64,000 bases of DNA from Myxococcales bacterium (GTDB lineage: Bacteria; Myxococcota_A; Bradymonadia; UBA7976; UBA1532). The DNA lies in assembly GCA_020633555.1 (NCBI GenBank), contig JACKDL010000002.1:248001-312000 (forward strand). Reading direction: 5' to 3'. The position numbers and the translations under genes were made by a program. Positions 8,238 through 16,806 of the stretch are shown piece by piece. How positions within the stretch are numbered: the stretch's first letter is position 1; every line of letters begins with the position of its first letter. The notes under the pieces are model-generated. The model was not told the origin of the DNA and did no database searches. It saw only the letters and a program-made list of their open reading frames with translations.

Positions 8238-9677
8238 TCAGCGGAGCTGCAGCACCGCCAGGCACACCTGCTTCACTCGGGCGCGCTCCTCGCGGCCCAT
8301 GATCCGTCCGACATGGAACAGGCGGACCTCGCCCGGCTCGAACGGCGGCAGCCAGGACGCGGCCAGCGTCTCCTTGTCGGTGATCATCGTCTCGACCACC
8401 GGCTGCCCGGCGTCGTCGAGGAAGCGGGCCTCGAACACCACCTGGGTGAAGGCGTGGGCGGCGGTGTTGGTGACCTCGCCCGTGAGCCGCCAGAACAGCC
8501 CGTCCTCGCCCTGGCTGCGCACCCGCACGTCGATGCCGGGCTCGGCCGGGGCCGCCCCCACGAACTGCAGGCAGGCGGGCGTGGTGGCCGGCCAGGGGCC
8601 CGCCCCCGCGCCGCGCTTCACCTGGGCGAAGGTCACCTCGGCGCGGGCGGTGTCCCAGGGCAGCTTGTGGGCGTGGGCGGTGCCGAAGGCCTGGTCCCCG
8701 GGGCGGAGCTGCGGCAGGGCTGAGTTCACCAGCGCCAGCTTCCCGCGACCGGTGACCTGGCCCTGAGGGTCGTAGAAGGTGATCTGCCCTTCGAGCCCGG
8801 CCACCAGGTCCTGAGAGCCGTTGTGGACCCGCAGGTGGAGCGTGGCCCGCACGCCATAGTCGGCCCGGTGGATCTCGCTGCCGAAGTCGCTGAAGGCCAG
8901 GCCGGCCAGCGCCGGCGCCTCGACCACCTTCACGGGCAGCGGGTGCTCGCCGGCGGGCAGCGTCCGGGGCGCGGCGGGGGCGGCCGAGGGGGCGGTCGAG
9001 GCCGTGACGGCGGGCGGGGCAGCCGAGGGCGCCGAGGAGGGCGGCGGGGTGGGCGCCGCCGTGGGCGGGGTATCGACGGGCGGCGCCGCGGTGGGCTGTG
9101 CGGACGGGGCGGGCGCGGGCCCGGCGCCGCGGGTGAGCACGAGCGCCAGGATGCCGCCTGCCAGCAGCAGCACGATCACCACCAGGGCCAGGAACAGGCG
9201 CCCCCCGTGGGCCTGCGATCCCCCGGCGCTGCCGCGCGAAGGGCTCACCGGCACCGCCATGGGCCGGTCCAGGCGGTTCAGCAGGGCGTAGGCGGGGCCG
9301 TAGCCCGGATCCACCTCGATCAAGTCCCGCGCCGTGGCCTCGGCGGCCGCACGGTGGGTGGCGTCCCCCGTGCGCTCGAAGGCCGCGGTGCGCGCCTCGG
9401 CCAGGGCCGCCAGCACGTCGAAGCGCCAGGGGGCCAGGGCCAGGGCCCGCTGCAGCGCCGCCACCGCGTCGGCGGGGCGCCCGTGATCCAGGAAGGCTTG
9501 CCCCCGGGCCCGGGCGGCCTCGGCGTCGGCCTCGGCCTTCGCCAGGGCCGCGTCGTCCAGGCCCAGCTCGCGGGCGATGGCCAACATCTCGTCGCGATCG
9601 GCCAGCGGCCGCGCGTCGGCGGCGTCGAAGGCCTCCAGGTGGGCCAGCCAGCGCTGGAGGGGGGCGGGGTCGCTCAT
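8238..9677 (-). CDS. TPR-containing single-pass membrane protein with proline/alanine-rich linker
   Basis: A 479-residue protein of unknown function. The N-terminal 150 residues are helical, with TPR-like features (DHGRPADAVAALQRAL). A hydrophobic segment at about 164-186 (FLALVVIVLLLAGG) should span the inner membrane. A Pro/Ala/Thr-rich linker of about 50 residues follows. The C-terminal 230 residues contain two beta-rich FxLYD-like units (GQITFYDPQGQV and EARFLDDAGQPV), a fold found in extracytoplasmic proteins. I chose ATG 9677 because the frame upstream runs into the divergent membrane-protein gene. The topology suggests a cytoplasmic TPR scaffold linked to a periplasmic module. Confidence 0.75.
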   Translation of the reverse strand: MSDPAPLQRWLAHLEAFDAADARPLADRDEMLAIARELGLDDAALAKAEADAEAARARGQAFLDHGRPADAVAALQRALALAPWRFDVLAALAEARTAAFERTGDATHRAAAEATARDLIEVDPGYGPAYALLNRLDRPMAVPVSPSRGSAGGSQAHGGRLFLALVVIVLLLAGGILALVLTRGAGPAPAPSAQPTAAPPVDTPPTAAPTPPPSSAPSAAPPAVTASTAPSAAPAAPRTLPAGEHPLPVKVVEAPALAGLAFSDFGSEIHRADYGVRATLHLRVHNGSQDLVAGLEGQITFYDPQGQVTGRGKLALVNSALPQLRPGDQAFGTAHAHKLPWDTARAEVTFAQVKRGAGAGPWPATTPACLQFVGAAPAEPGIDVRVRSQGEDGLFWRLTGEVTNTAAHAFTQVVFEARFLDDAGQPVVETMITDKETLAASWLPPFEPGEVRLFHVGRIMGREERARVKQVCLAVLQLR

Positions 9678-9788
9678 GGCGCCAGGATGCGCCGCCGGTG
9701 ACCGACGGGCAACGCTTGCCCGCGAAGGTGACCCCGCGGTTGACGGCGCGGTCCTGCCGCGGCGACGCTGCCGTGACTCGGAGGGGGC

Positions 9789-11111
9789 ATGGACTTTCAG
9801 AACTCGCGGCTGGCGCGCTGGTTGGCGCCCCGGGCCAACAGCTTCATCTTCTCGGCCTACGCCATCATCGCGGCCTTCTCGACGTACCTGAGCATGTACG
9901 GCTTCCGGAAGCCGTACACGGCCGGCACCTTCGACGGGCTGGTGGATCTGCCCGGGCCCCTGCCCGAGCTCAGCTACAAGAGCGTGCTGATCATCAGCCA
10001 GGTGCTGGGCTACATGACCAGCAAGTTCGTGGGCATCAAGATCATCAGCGAGATGGACGCGAAGTGGCGCGCGTGGGCCATCCTCATCTGCATCGGCGTG
10101 GCCTGGGGGGCGCTGGCGCTGTTCGCCGTCACCCCCGCGCCCTACAACGCCTTCTGGCTGTTCGTGAACGGCCTGCCCCTGGGCATGATCTGGGGCCTGG
10201 TGTTCGGCTTCCTCGAGGGCCGGCGGGTCACCGAGGCGCTGGGCGCCGGGCTGAGCGCCAGCTACATCGTGGCCAGCGGCTTCGTGAAGACGGTGGCCCG
10301 GTGGGTCATGGACGCCGGCGTCAGCGAGTTCTGGATGCCCTTCGCCACCGGCGCCGTGTTCGCGGTGCCCATGCTGTTCTTCGTGTTCCTGCTGGCCAAC
10401 CTGCCGCCCCCGAACGAAGAGGACGAGCGCCTGCGCACCAAGCGGGTGCCCATGGACGGCAAGGCCCGCAAGACGTTCTTCATGCGCTACTTCACCGGCC
10501 TGACGGCGCTGACGGGGCTGTACATCCTGCTCACGGCCTTCCGCGGCTTCCGCGACGACTTCGCCGTCGAGATCTGGACCGAGCTGGGCTACGGCGAGAA
10601 GCCCACCATCCTCACCACCGCTGAGCTGTGGGTGGCCTTCGGCGTGATGATCGCCCTGGGTTTCCTGATGACCATCAAGGACAACCGCAAGGCGCTCATC
10701 ACGGTGCATGTGCTCATGCTGGCGGGCACCGCGATGGTGGGCGGCGCCACGCTCCTGTTCCAGGCGGGCGCGCTGGGCCCCCAGGTGTGGATGATCACCG
10801 TGGGCCTGGGCCTGTACCTGGCCTATGTGCCCTACGGCTGCGTGCTCTTCGACCGGCTCATCGCCGCCATGGGCTCGGTGGCCAACGCCGGCTTCATGAT
10901 CTACGTCACCGACGCCTTCGGCTACCTGGGCAACGTGGGCCTGCTCATCTGGAAGGACATGGGCTTCGCCAAGCTGAGCTGGCTGGAGTTCTTCACCGGC
11001 TTTGCCTACGTGACCGCGGCGGTGTGTACGGCGCTGTTCGCCGTGTCGCTCATGTACTTCGAGCGCCTGACCCGACGTACTGGTGGCGGCTCGACCCCGG
11101 CGGTGCCCTGA
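9789..11111 (+). CDS. MFS-like multi-pass membrane protein (DUF5690-type)
   Basis: A 440-residue polytopic membrane protein with about 12 hydrophobic segments. The early motif MYGFRKPYTAGTF resembles the first-helix signature of organophosphate-type major facilitator transporters. A long cytoplasmic loop (about 205-235, NLPPPNEEDERLR) divides it into two halves, as in MFS proteins. It looks like the DUF5690 family, which has no assigned substrate. GGAGGG lies just before ATG 9789. The stop overlaps the start of the aldehyde dehydrogenase gene by one base (TGATG), so it is probably co-transcribed with the carnitine-type genes. Transport of a trimethylated amine is an inference from that context only. 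Confidence 0.75.
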   Translation: MDFQNSRLARWLAPRANSFIFSAYAIIAAFSTYLSMYGFRKPYTAGTFDGLVDLPGPLPELSYKSVLIISQVLGYMTSKFVGIKIISEMDAKWRAWAILICIGVAWGALALFAVTPAPYNAFWLFVNGLPLGMIWGLVFGFLEGRRVTEALGAGLSASYIVASGFVKTVARWVMDAGVSEFWMPFATGAVFAVPMLFFVFLLANLPPPNEEDERLRTKRVPMDGKARKTFFMRYFTGLTALTGLYILLTAFRGFRDDFAVEIWTELGYGEKPTILTTAELWVAFGVMIALGFLMTIKDNRKALITVHVLMLAGTAMVGGATLLFQAGALGPQVWMITVGLGLYLAYVPYGCVLFDRLIAAMGSVANAGFMIYVTDAFGYLGNVGLLIWKDMGFAKLSWLEFFTGFAYVTAAVCTALFAVSLMYFERLTRRTGGGSTPAVP

Positions 11112-12538
11112 TGGATCTGCGGCTGCTCATCGACGGCAAGCGGGTGGCGGGGCAGGGGCCCACGCTGCCCACCTTCGCGCCGGCCACCGGCGCGCTCATC
11201 GCCGAGGTGCCCTCGGCGAGTGCCGGCCAGGTGGATCAGGCGGTCGCGGCGGCCCAGCGGGCCTTCGAGCCCTGGGCCTTCACCCCCCCGGGTGAGCGCG
11301 CCCGGCGCCTGCTGGCGCTGGCGGCCGCGCTGGAGGCCCGCTTCGAGGACCTGGCCCGGGTGGAGAGCGAGAACGCCGGCCACCCGCTGGCCCGGGTGCT
11401 CGAGGACGAGGCCCACGCCATCATCGACCCCTTCCGCTACTTCGCGGGGGTGTGCCGCGCGCCACAGGGTCTGGCGGCCAGCGAGTTCGTGCCTGGCGCC
11501 ACCAGCCTCATCCGCCGGGATCCCGTGGGCGTCATCGGCCAGATCGTGCCCTGGAACTACCCGCTGATGATGGCCACCTGGAAGATCGCCCCGGCCCTGG
11601 CCGCGGGGAACACGGTGGTGGTCAAGCCCGCTGAGCAGACCCCGTTGAGCCTGCTGGCGGCGGCGGATCTGTTCGCCGAGCACCTGCCCCCCGGGGTCTT
11701 CAACCTGGTCCTGGGCGACGGCCCGGCGGTGGGGGCCGCGCTGGTGGCCCACCCCGACGTGGACATGATCTCGCTGACGGGCGACGTGGGCACCGGCCAG
11801 AAGGTGATGGCCAACGCGGCCCCCGGCCTGAAGCGCCTGCACCTGGAGTTGGGCGGCAAGGCCCCGGTGATCGTCTGGGACGACGCCGACGTGGACGCCG
11901 CGGTCGCGGCGGTGCGCATGGCGGGCTTCTACAACGCCGGCCAGGACTGCACGGCGGCTTGCCGGGTGTTCGCCCACCGCAGCGTGTACCCGAAGGTGGT
12001 CGAGGGCCTGGCCCACGCGGCGCAGACCCTGCGGCGCGGCCCGCTGGACGATCCCGGCACCGAGCTGGGCCCCGTGGTGAGCCTGCGCCAGCGGGACCGG
12101 GTGGCGGGCTTCGTCGAGCGCGCCGCGGCCCTGCCCCACGGGCGGGTGGTGGCCGGCGGCGGCCGCCCCCAGGGGCCCGGCTACTGGCTCGAGCCCACCG
12201 TGGTGGCCGACGTGGGGCTGGGCGACGAGATCGTCGACCGCGAGGTCTTCGGCCCCGTGGTCAGCGTCACGCCCTTCGGCGACGGCGACGACATCGTGGG
12301 CTGGGCCAACGCCACGAAGTACGGCCTGGCGGCCTCGGTGTGGACCCGCGACGTGGGCCGGGCCATGCGGGCCGCCCGCCGGCTGCGCTACGGTACGGTG
12401 TGGGTCAACACCCACCTGGTGTGGCCCAGCGAGGCGCCCCACGGCGGCTTGAAGCACAGCGGCGTGGGCAAGGAGATGAGCGTGTACGGCTACGACGACT
12501 ACACGGTGGTGCGGCATGTCTGTGTTGACCTCGGCTGA
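11111..12538 (+). CDS. Aldehyde dehydrogenase of the gamma-(trimethyl)aminobutyraldehyde type
   Basis: A 475-residue NAD-dependent aldehyde dehydrogenase. The general-base Glu is E246 in ELGGKAP and the catalytic Cys is C280 in NAGQDCTAACR, a context typical of PatD/YdcW-type gamma-aminobutyraldehyde dehydrogenases. VPWNYPL, GDVGTG and EVFGPVVSV are also present, as is a PatD-like C terminus (YGYDDYTVVRHV). That subgroup oxidises 4-aminobutyraldehyde; the related ALDH9 enzymes oxidise 4-trimethylaminobutyraldehyde, the step before gamma-butyrobetaine hydroxylation. Its 23-base overlap with the following dioxygenase gene favours the trimethylated substrate, but a polyamine-degradation role is possible given the nearby polyamine genes. 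Start ATG 11111 overlaps the upstream stop. Confidence 0.85.
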   Translation: MDLRLLIDGKRVAGQGPTLPTFAPATGALIAEVPSASAGQVDQAVAAAQRAFEPWAFTPPGERARRLLALAAALEARFEDLARVESENAGHPLARVLEDEAHAIIDPFRYFAGVCRAPQGLAASEFVPGATSLIRRDPVGVIGQIVPWNYPLMMATWKIAPALAAGNTVVVKPAEQTPLSLLAAADLFAEHLPPGVFNLVLGDGPAVGAALVAHPDVDMISLTGDVGTGQKVMANAAPGLKRLHLELGGKAPVIVWDDADVDAAVAAVRMAGFYNAGQDCTAACRVFAHRSVYPKVVEGLAHAAQTLRRGPLDDPGTELGPVVSLRQRDRVAGFVERAAALPHGRVVAGGGRPQGPGYWLEPTVVADVGLGDEIVDREVFGPVVSVTPFGDGDDIVGWANATKYGLAASVWTRDVGRAMRAARRLRYGTVWVNTHLVWPSEAPHGGLKHSGVGKEMSVYGYDDYTVVRHVCVDLG

Positions 12539-13652
12539 GATCCAACCCCACAACGGCCGGCTGCGGCTCACCTGGGCCGACGGCCGGGTGGACGAACTCT
12601 CGCCCCTGTGGCTGCTGGACAACGACCCGGCCTTCCGCCACCCCCGCACCAACCAGCGCCTGCGCGAGCTGCGCAGCCTGCCCACGGCCCCGCGGCTCAG
12701 TTCCGTCGCCCTGGTGGATCGGGGCCTGGCGCTGCGCTGGGCCGATGACCTGCCCGACACGGTGTACCCCGTGGCCTGGCTGGACGAGCACACGCCCCAG
12801 ACCCCCCGCAACGGGCACCGCCCGTGGGGGGCCGAGCTGCAGGCGCGGCTGCCGGCGGTGGCCTTCGACGTGCTGGCCTTCGACCACGGCCAGCGGCAGG
12901 TGCTCGATGATCTGCACCGCCTGGGCTGGGCCCGGGTGCGCGGCGTGCCCCTCGAGTCCGGGCAGGTGCTGGCCCTGGCGCGCCGCTTCGGCTTCGTACG
13001 GGCCACCAACTACGGCGAGCTCTTCGACGTCATCAGCAAGCCCGAGGCCGAGCACCTCGCCTACACCGGCGTGGAGCTCGCGGTGCACACCGACAACCCC
13101 TACCGGGACAAGGTGCCCGGGGTGCAGATCCTGCACTGCCTGAACTGCAGCCGTGACGGCGGCGGCGAGACGGTGCTGGTGGACGGCTTCGCCGCGGTGC
13201 AGGCCCTGCAGGCCCGTGACCCCGAGGCCGTGCGCACCCTGGCCGAGCTGGCGGTGCCCTTCCGCTACCGCGACCGCGACAACGACCTGCGCTGGACCCG
13301 CCCGCTGGTGGAGCTGGGCCGCGACGGCCGCCCCGTGGCGGTGGCCTTCAACGACCGCTCCATGGCGCCGCTGCCCTTCGGCGCCCAGGACACCGAGCGC
13401 TTCTACGCCGCCTACCGCGCCTTCGCCGACATCGTGCATGCCCCCGAGAGCGAAGTGCGCTTCCTGCTCGAGCCCGGCGACGCGATCATCTTCGACAACC
13501 AGCGGGTGCTCCACGGCCGCGGCGCGTACGACGGCCGCACCGGGTTGCGCCACCTGCAAGGCTGCTACGCCGATCGCGACGCCTTCGACAGCCGGCGGCG
13601 CATGCTCACCGGCATCACCACCCAGGGGCCGGCCCCCTACATGCCCGTCTGA
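12516..13652 (+). CDS. Gamma-butyrobetaine / trimethyllysine dioxygenase family protein
   Basis: A 378-residue Fe(II)/2-oxoglutarate dioxygenase. Residues about 1-100 match the DUF971-like N-terminal domain found in gamma-butyrobetaine and trimethyllysine hydroxylases. The rest is a TauD-type double-stranded beta helix with iron ligands H191 and D193 (HTDNPYRD) and a distal H333 (VLHGRGAYDGR). The zinc-binding cysteines of the animal enzyme's N-terminal domain are not present here (the equivalent run reads LDNDPAFRH). These enzymes catalyse the last or first step of carnitine synthesis. The upstream aldehyde dehydrogenase would supply gamma-butyrobetaine, which favours the last step. Exact substrate is inferred from context. 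Confidence 0.85.
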   Translation: MSVLTSAEIQPHNGRLRLTWADGRVDELSPLWLLDNDPAFRHPRTNQRLRELRSLPTAPRLSSVALVDRGLALRWADDLPDTVYPVAWLDEHTPQTPRNGHRPWGAELQARLPAVAFDVLAFDHGQRQVLDDLHRLGWARVRGVPLESGQVLALARRFGFVRATNYGELFDVISKPEAEHLAYTGVELAVHTDNPYRDKVPGVQILHCLNCSRDGGGETVLVDGFAAVQALQARDPEAVRTLAELAVPFRYRDRDNDLRWTRPLVELGRDGRPVAVAFNDRSMAPLPFGAQDTERFYAAYRAFADIVHAPESEVRFLLEPGDAIIFDNQRVLHGRGAYDGRTGLRHLQGCYADRDAFDSRRRMLTGITTQGPAPYMPV

Positions 13653-13720
13653 GCCCCCGGGGTCGCCGTGCCCCCGACAGGCGGTTTCCTGCGCGCCGCC
13701 GCGGCGTTACACTCCGCGCC

Positions 13721-14731
13721 ATGCCACAGTCCAACGCCACGGTGCACACGGCCCTGCTGCGGGTCGCTCTCAGCGGTGCCAGCCAGCTCGGCCTGGACAC
13801 GGGCCGCCTGCTCCGGCGCATCGGCGTCCCGGAAGACCTGCTGCACCAGCCCGACGGCCGCCTGCCCAAGCAGCTCGTCCACGACCTGTGGCGCGAGCTC
13901 ACCGAGATGGCGGGCGACAGCGCCTTCGGCATCAAGGTGGCCCAGGAGATGCCCGAGGGCACCACGGGCGTCGCTGAGTACGCCGCCCGCAACGCCACCA
14001 CCCTGCGCGGGGCCCTGCAGTCGGTGGTGCGCTACTCACGCCTGCTCAACGACGCCGCCCGCATCGAGCTCACCGAGGTGGGCCTCACCGGCCGCATCAG
14101 CTACCGGGTGGTGGACGATCCGCTGCCCCCGCGGGCCCTGTGTGACTGGGTGCTCGCCCACATCACCCACGGGGCCTGCACCATCACCCAGCAGGCCATC
14201 GTGCCGGTGAGCGTGGCCTTCCAGCACGGCCCCCCGACGGATCCGCGGCCCTACGCGCGCTTCTTCCAGTGCCCGCTGAAGTGGAACCAGCCGCTCAACG
14301 AGCTGTGCTTCACCCGTCAGCAGCTCGATCAGAAGGTGCCCAAGGCCGATCCGCACCTGGCCGAGCTCATGCGGCACTACGCCGATCAGCAGCTCGCCCG
14401 CCTGCCCAAGACCGACGACTTTCTGCAACAGGTCCGTGGCGCTGTGGCCGAGCTGCTGGTGCACGGCGCCCCCCGCCTGGACGACGTGGCCCGGCTGCTG
14501 GGCCTGTCCTCGCGCAGCCTGCAGCGCAAGCTGCGCGACGAGGGCACCAGCTTCCAGGGCTTCGCCAACGAGGTGCGCACCGATCTGGCCGCCAGCTACC
14601 TGGCCGAGGGCAAGCTGGCCATCGCCGAGGTGGCCTTCCTCGTGGGCTTCAGCGAGCCCAGCGCCTTCCACCGCGCCTTCAAGAAGGCCCGCGGCATGAC
14701 CCCCAGCGCCTTCCGCGAGCAGGCGGCTTGA
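13721..14731 (+). CDS. AraC-family transcriptional regulator
   Basis: A 336-residue regulator. The N-terminal two thirds match the ligand-binding domain of OruR/VirS-like AraC proteins (PF12625 type). The C-terminal 100 residues contain two helix-turn-helix units, with ARLLGLSSRSLQRKL and AFLVGFSEPSAFHRAFKK, and the family end MTPSAFRE. It lies between the carnitine-type genes and the polyamine operon, all on the same strand, and may control either. A TACACT -10-like hexamer at 13708-13713 sits only seven bases before ATG 13721, so the mRNA may be leaderless. The effector is unknown. Confidence 0.88.
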   Translation: MPQSNATVHTALLRVALSGASQLGLDTGRLLRRIGVPEDLLHQPDGRLPKQLVHDLWRELTEMAGDSAFGIKVAQEMPEGTTGVAEYAARNATTLRGALQSVVRYSRLLNDAARIELTEVGLTGRISYRVVDDPLPPRALCDWVLAHITHGACTITQQAIVPVSVAFQHGPPTDPRPYARFFQCPLKWNQPLNELCFTRQQLDQKVPKADPHLAELMRHYADQQLARLPKTDDFLQQVRGAVAELLVHGAPRLDDVARLLGLSSRSLQRKLRDEGTSFQGFANEVRTDLAASYLAEGKLAIAEVAFLVGFSEPSAFHRAFKKARGMTPSAFREQAA

Positions 14732-14805
14732 CGCGTTTTCCCCTGGACCTCTCCCCCGGCGAGCCGTAAACCACGCTGCCCGCCGCTCCCTCCAAGGCCT
14801 GCCCC

Positions 14806-15819
14806 ATGTCCGATCCGCTCGCCGGCTTCGATCCCGACGGCCCCGCCGACTTCGACGGCCCCTTTGGTCTGCCCCACGGGCTCGATCAGGCGGCCGTGGT
14901 GGTGATCCCCGCGCCCTGGGACGGCACCGCGTCGTTCCACCGCGGCACCGCCGACGGCCCCGCCGCCGTGCTCGAGGCCTCACAGCAGGTGGATCTGCAC
15001 CACGCCATCTACGGCGACGCCATCTGGCGCGCCGGGGTGGCCGCCGAGCCTGCCGATCCGCGCTTCGACGGGTGGCGGGCGGTGGCGGACGCGGCCCGGG
15101 ATCCAGAGGCCATCAACCCCGTGAGCGCCGCCATCGACGCTCACCTGCAGGCGCGGGTGGCCGCCCGGCTGGCGGCGGGCCAGATCCCCGCGGTGCTCGG
15201 GGGCGAGCACAGCGTGGCCCTGGGGGGCCTGCGCGCCGCCTTGGCCCGGGAACCCGCGCTGGGCGTGCTGCACATCGACGCCCACGCCGATCTGCGGGTG
15301 GCCTACGAGGGCTTCGAGTTCAGCCACGCCAGCGTCTTCGATCACTTCCTGCGCGAGGCCGGCCCCCAGGCCCGCCTGGTGAGCGTGGGCCTGCGCGACG
15401 TGGGCCGGGCCGAGGTGGCGCGCATCCAGGCCGAGGATCGGGTGCGCGCCTTCTTCGACCACGACCTGGCGGCCGCCAAGCTGGCCGGCACCGGCTTCGC
15501 CGAGCTGGCCGACCGGGTGGTGGGCGATCTGCCCGCCACCGTCTGGATCAGCGTCGACATCGACGGCCTGGATCCCAGCCTGTGCCCCACCACCGGCACC
15601 CCGGTGCCCGGGGGCCTGAGCTGGCACGAGATCACCCACCTGCTGCGGGCCGTGGCCCGCAGCGGGCGGCGGGTGCTGGGCTTCGACCTGTGCGAGGTCG
15701 GGCCGGGCCCCTGGGACGCCAACGTGGGCGCCCGGCTGCTGTACGAGCTGGCCGGCACCGCCCTGCACAGTACCGCCCTGCAGAGCGCCGCTCTGCATAG
15801 CCGAGGAGAGGCCCCGTGA
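14806..15819 (+). CDS. speB: Agmatinase (ureohydrolase family)
   Basis: A 337-residue ureohydrolase. All the manganese-binding motifs are visible: GGEHSVALG, DAHADLR and SVDIDGLDPS. The run YEGFEFSHASVFDHF is typical of agmatinases rather than arginases. The enzyme converts agmatine to putrescine and urea. Arginine decarboxylase, which makes agmatine, is encoded two genes downstream, so the pair forms the arginine-to-putrescine route. The stop overlaps the GTG start of the deoxyhypusine-synthase-like gene by four bases (15816-15819), indicating an operon. Confidence 0.88.
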   Translation: MSDPLAGFDPDGPADFDGPFGLPHGLDQAAVVVIPAPWDGTASFHRGTADGPAAVLEASQQVDLHHAIYGDAIWRAGVAAEPADPRFDGWRAVADAARDPEAINPVSAAIDAHLQARVAARLAAGQIPAVLGGEHSVALGGLRAALAREPALGVLHIDAHADLRVAYEGFEFSHASVFDHFLREAGPQARLVSVGLRDVGRAEVARIQAEDRVRAFFDHDLAAAKLAGTGFAELADRVVGDLPATVWISVDIDGLDPSLCPTTGTPVPGGLSWHEITHLLRAVARSGRRVLGFDLCEVGPGPWDANVGARLLYELAGTALHSTALQSAALHSRGEAP

Positions 15820-16805
15820 CCGCCGAGACCGCCATCCGCCAGTTCATGGCCGAGCACTATCTGCACTTCAACAGCCGCGAGGTGGTGTCGGCGGCCAAAG
15901 CCTGGGAAGCGCACCTGGCCGCCGGCGGCAAGATGCTGGTGACCCTGGCCGGCGCCATGAGCACCGCCCGCATCGGCAAGCTGCTCGCGCGGCTCATCCG
16001 CGCCGGCAAGGTGCACGCCATCTCGTGCACGGGGGCCAACCTGGAGGAGGACGTCTTCACCCTCCTCGAGGCCGACAACTACGAGTACATCCCCAACTGG
16101 CGGGCGCTGTCGGCCGAGGATGAGCAGGCGCTGCTCGACCGGGGCATGAACCGGGTCACCGACACCTGCATCCCCGAGACGGTCATGCGCCACATCGAGG
16201 CGCGGCTCATCGAGCAGTGGCAGGCGGCCTCGGCCAAGGGCCAGCGCCTGAGCCCCGCCGAGCACCTGTGGGCCGTGCTCGAGGACCCCACCCTGGCGCA
16301 GCACTACCAGATCCCCGCCGAGGAGAGCTGGCTGCTGGCCGCCAAGGAGATGGGCATCCCCGTCCACACCCCGGGCTGGGAGGACAGCACCACCGGCAAC
16401 ATGTTTGCCGCCGCCGTCTGGCGCGGCGACCTGCCCAACCACGACTGCGTGATCACCGGCACCGCCCAGATGCAGCGGCTCATGCGCTGGTACGTGGACG
16501 AGCACGAGGCCCGCGCGGCCGACGTGCCCAGCGTGGGCTTCTTCCAGATCGGCGGCGGCATCGCCGGCGACTTCGCCATCTGCGCCGTGCCCGCGCTCAT
16601 CCAGGACCTGCGCCTGGACATCCCGCTGTGGGGCTACTTCTGCCAGATCAGCGACGCGGTGACCTCGTACGGCGGCTACAGCGGCGCCGTGCCCAACGAG
16701 AAGATCACCTGGGGCAAGCTGGCGGTGGACACCCCGAAGTTCATGATCCAGTCCGACGCCACCATCGTGGCCCCCCTCATCTTCGCCTGGCTGCTGGGAG
16801 GCTGA
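15816..16805 (+). CDS. Deoxyhypusine synthase-like protein (possible homospermidine synthase)
   Basis: A 329-residue member of the deoxyhypusine synthase superfamily. The catalytic lysine is kept as K301 in NEKITWGK, equivalent to the VSWGK motif of the eukaryotic enzyme. NAD-binding motifs such as GAMSTARIG, GGGIAGDF and the end DATIVAPLIFAW are visible. Bacteria lack the eukaryotic eIF5A target, and a cyanobacterial homologue (SpeY) is known to make homospermidine from polyamines. Its place between agmatinase and arginine decarboxylase, with a GTGA overlap upstream, strongly suggests a polyamine product. No spermidine synthase, SpeD or carboxyspermidine gene is in the window. Product identity is inferred. 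Confidence 0.82.
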   Translation: MTAETAIRQFMAEHYLHFNSREVVSAAKAWEAHLAAGGKMLVTLAGAMSTARIGKLLARLIRAGKVHAISCTGANLEEDVFTLLEADNYEYIPNWRALSAEDEQALLDRGMNRVTDTCIPETVMRHIEARLIEQWQAASAKGQRLSPAEHLWAVLEDPTLAQHYQIPAEESWLLAAKEMGIPVHTPGWEDSTTGNMFAAAVWRGDLPNHDCVITGTAQMQRLMRWYVDEHEARAADVPSVGFFQIGGGIAGDFAICAVPALIQDLRLDIPLWGYFCQISDAVTSYGGYSGAVPNEKITWGKLAVDTPKFMIQSDATIVAPLIFAWLLGG

Positions 16806-16806
16806 A

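Noticed and set aside
11111..12538. Assigning the aldehyde dehydrogenase firmly as PatD
   Set aside because: The motif around the catalytic Cys fits PatD, but the adjacent butyrobetaine-type dioxygenase makes the trimethylated substrate equally or more likely, so no gene symbol is given.
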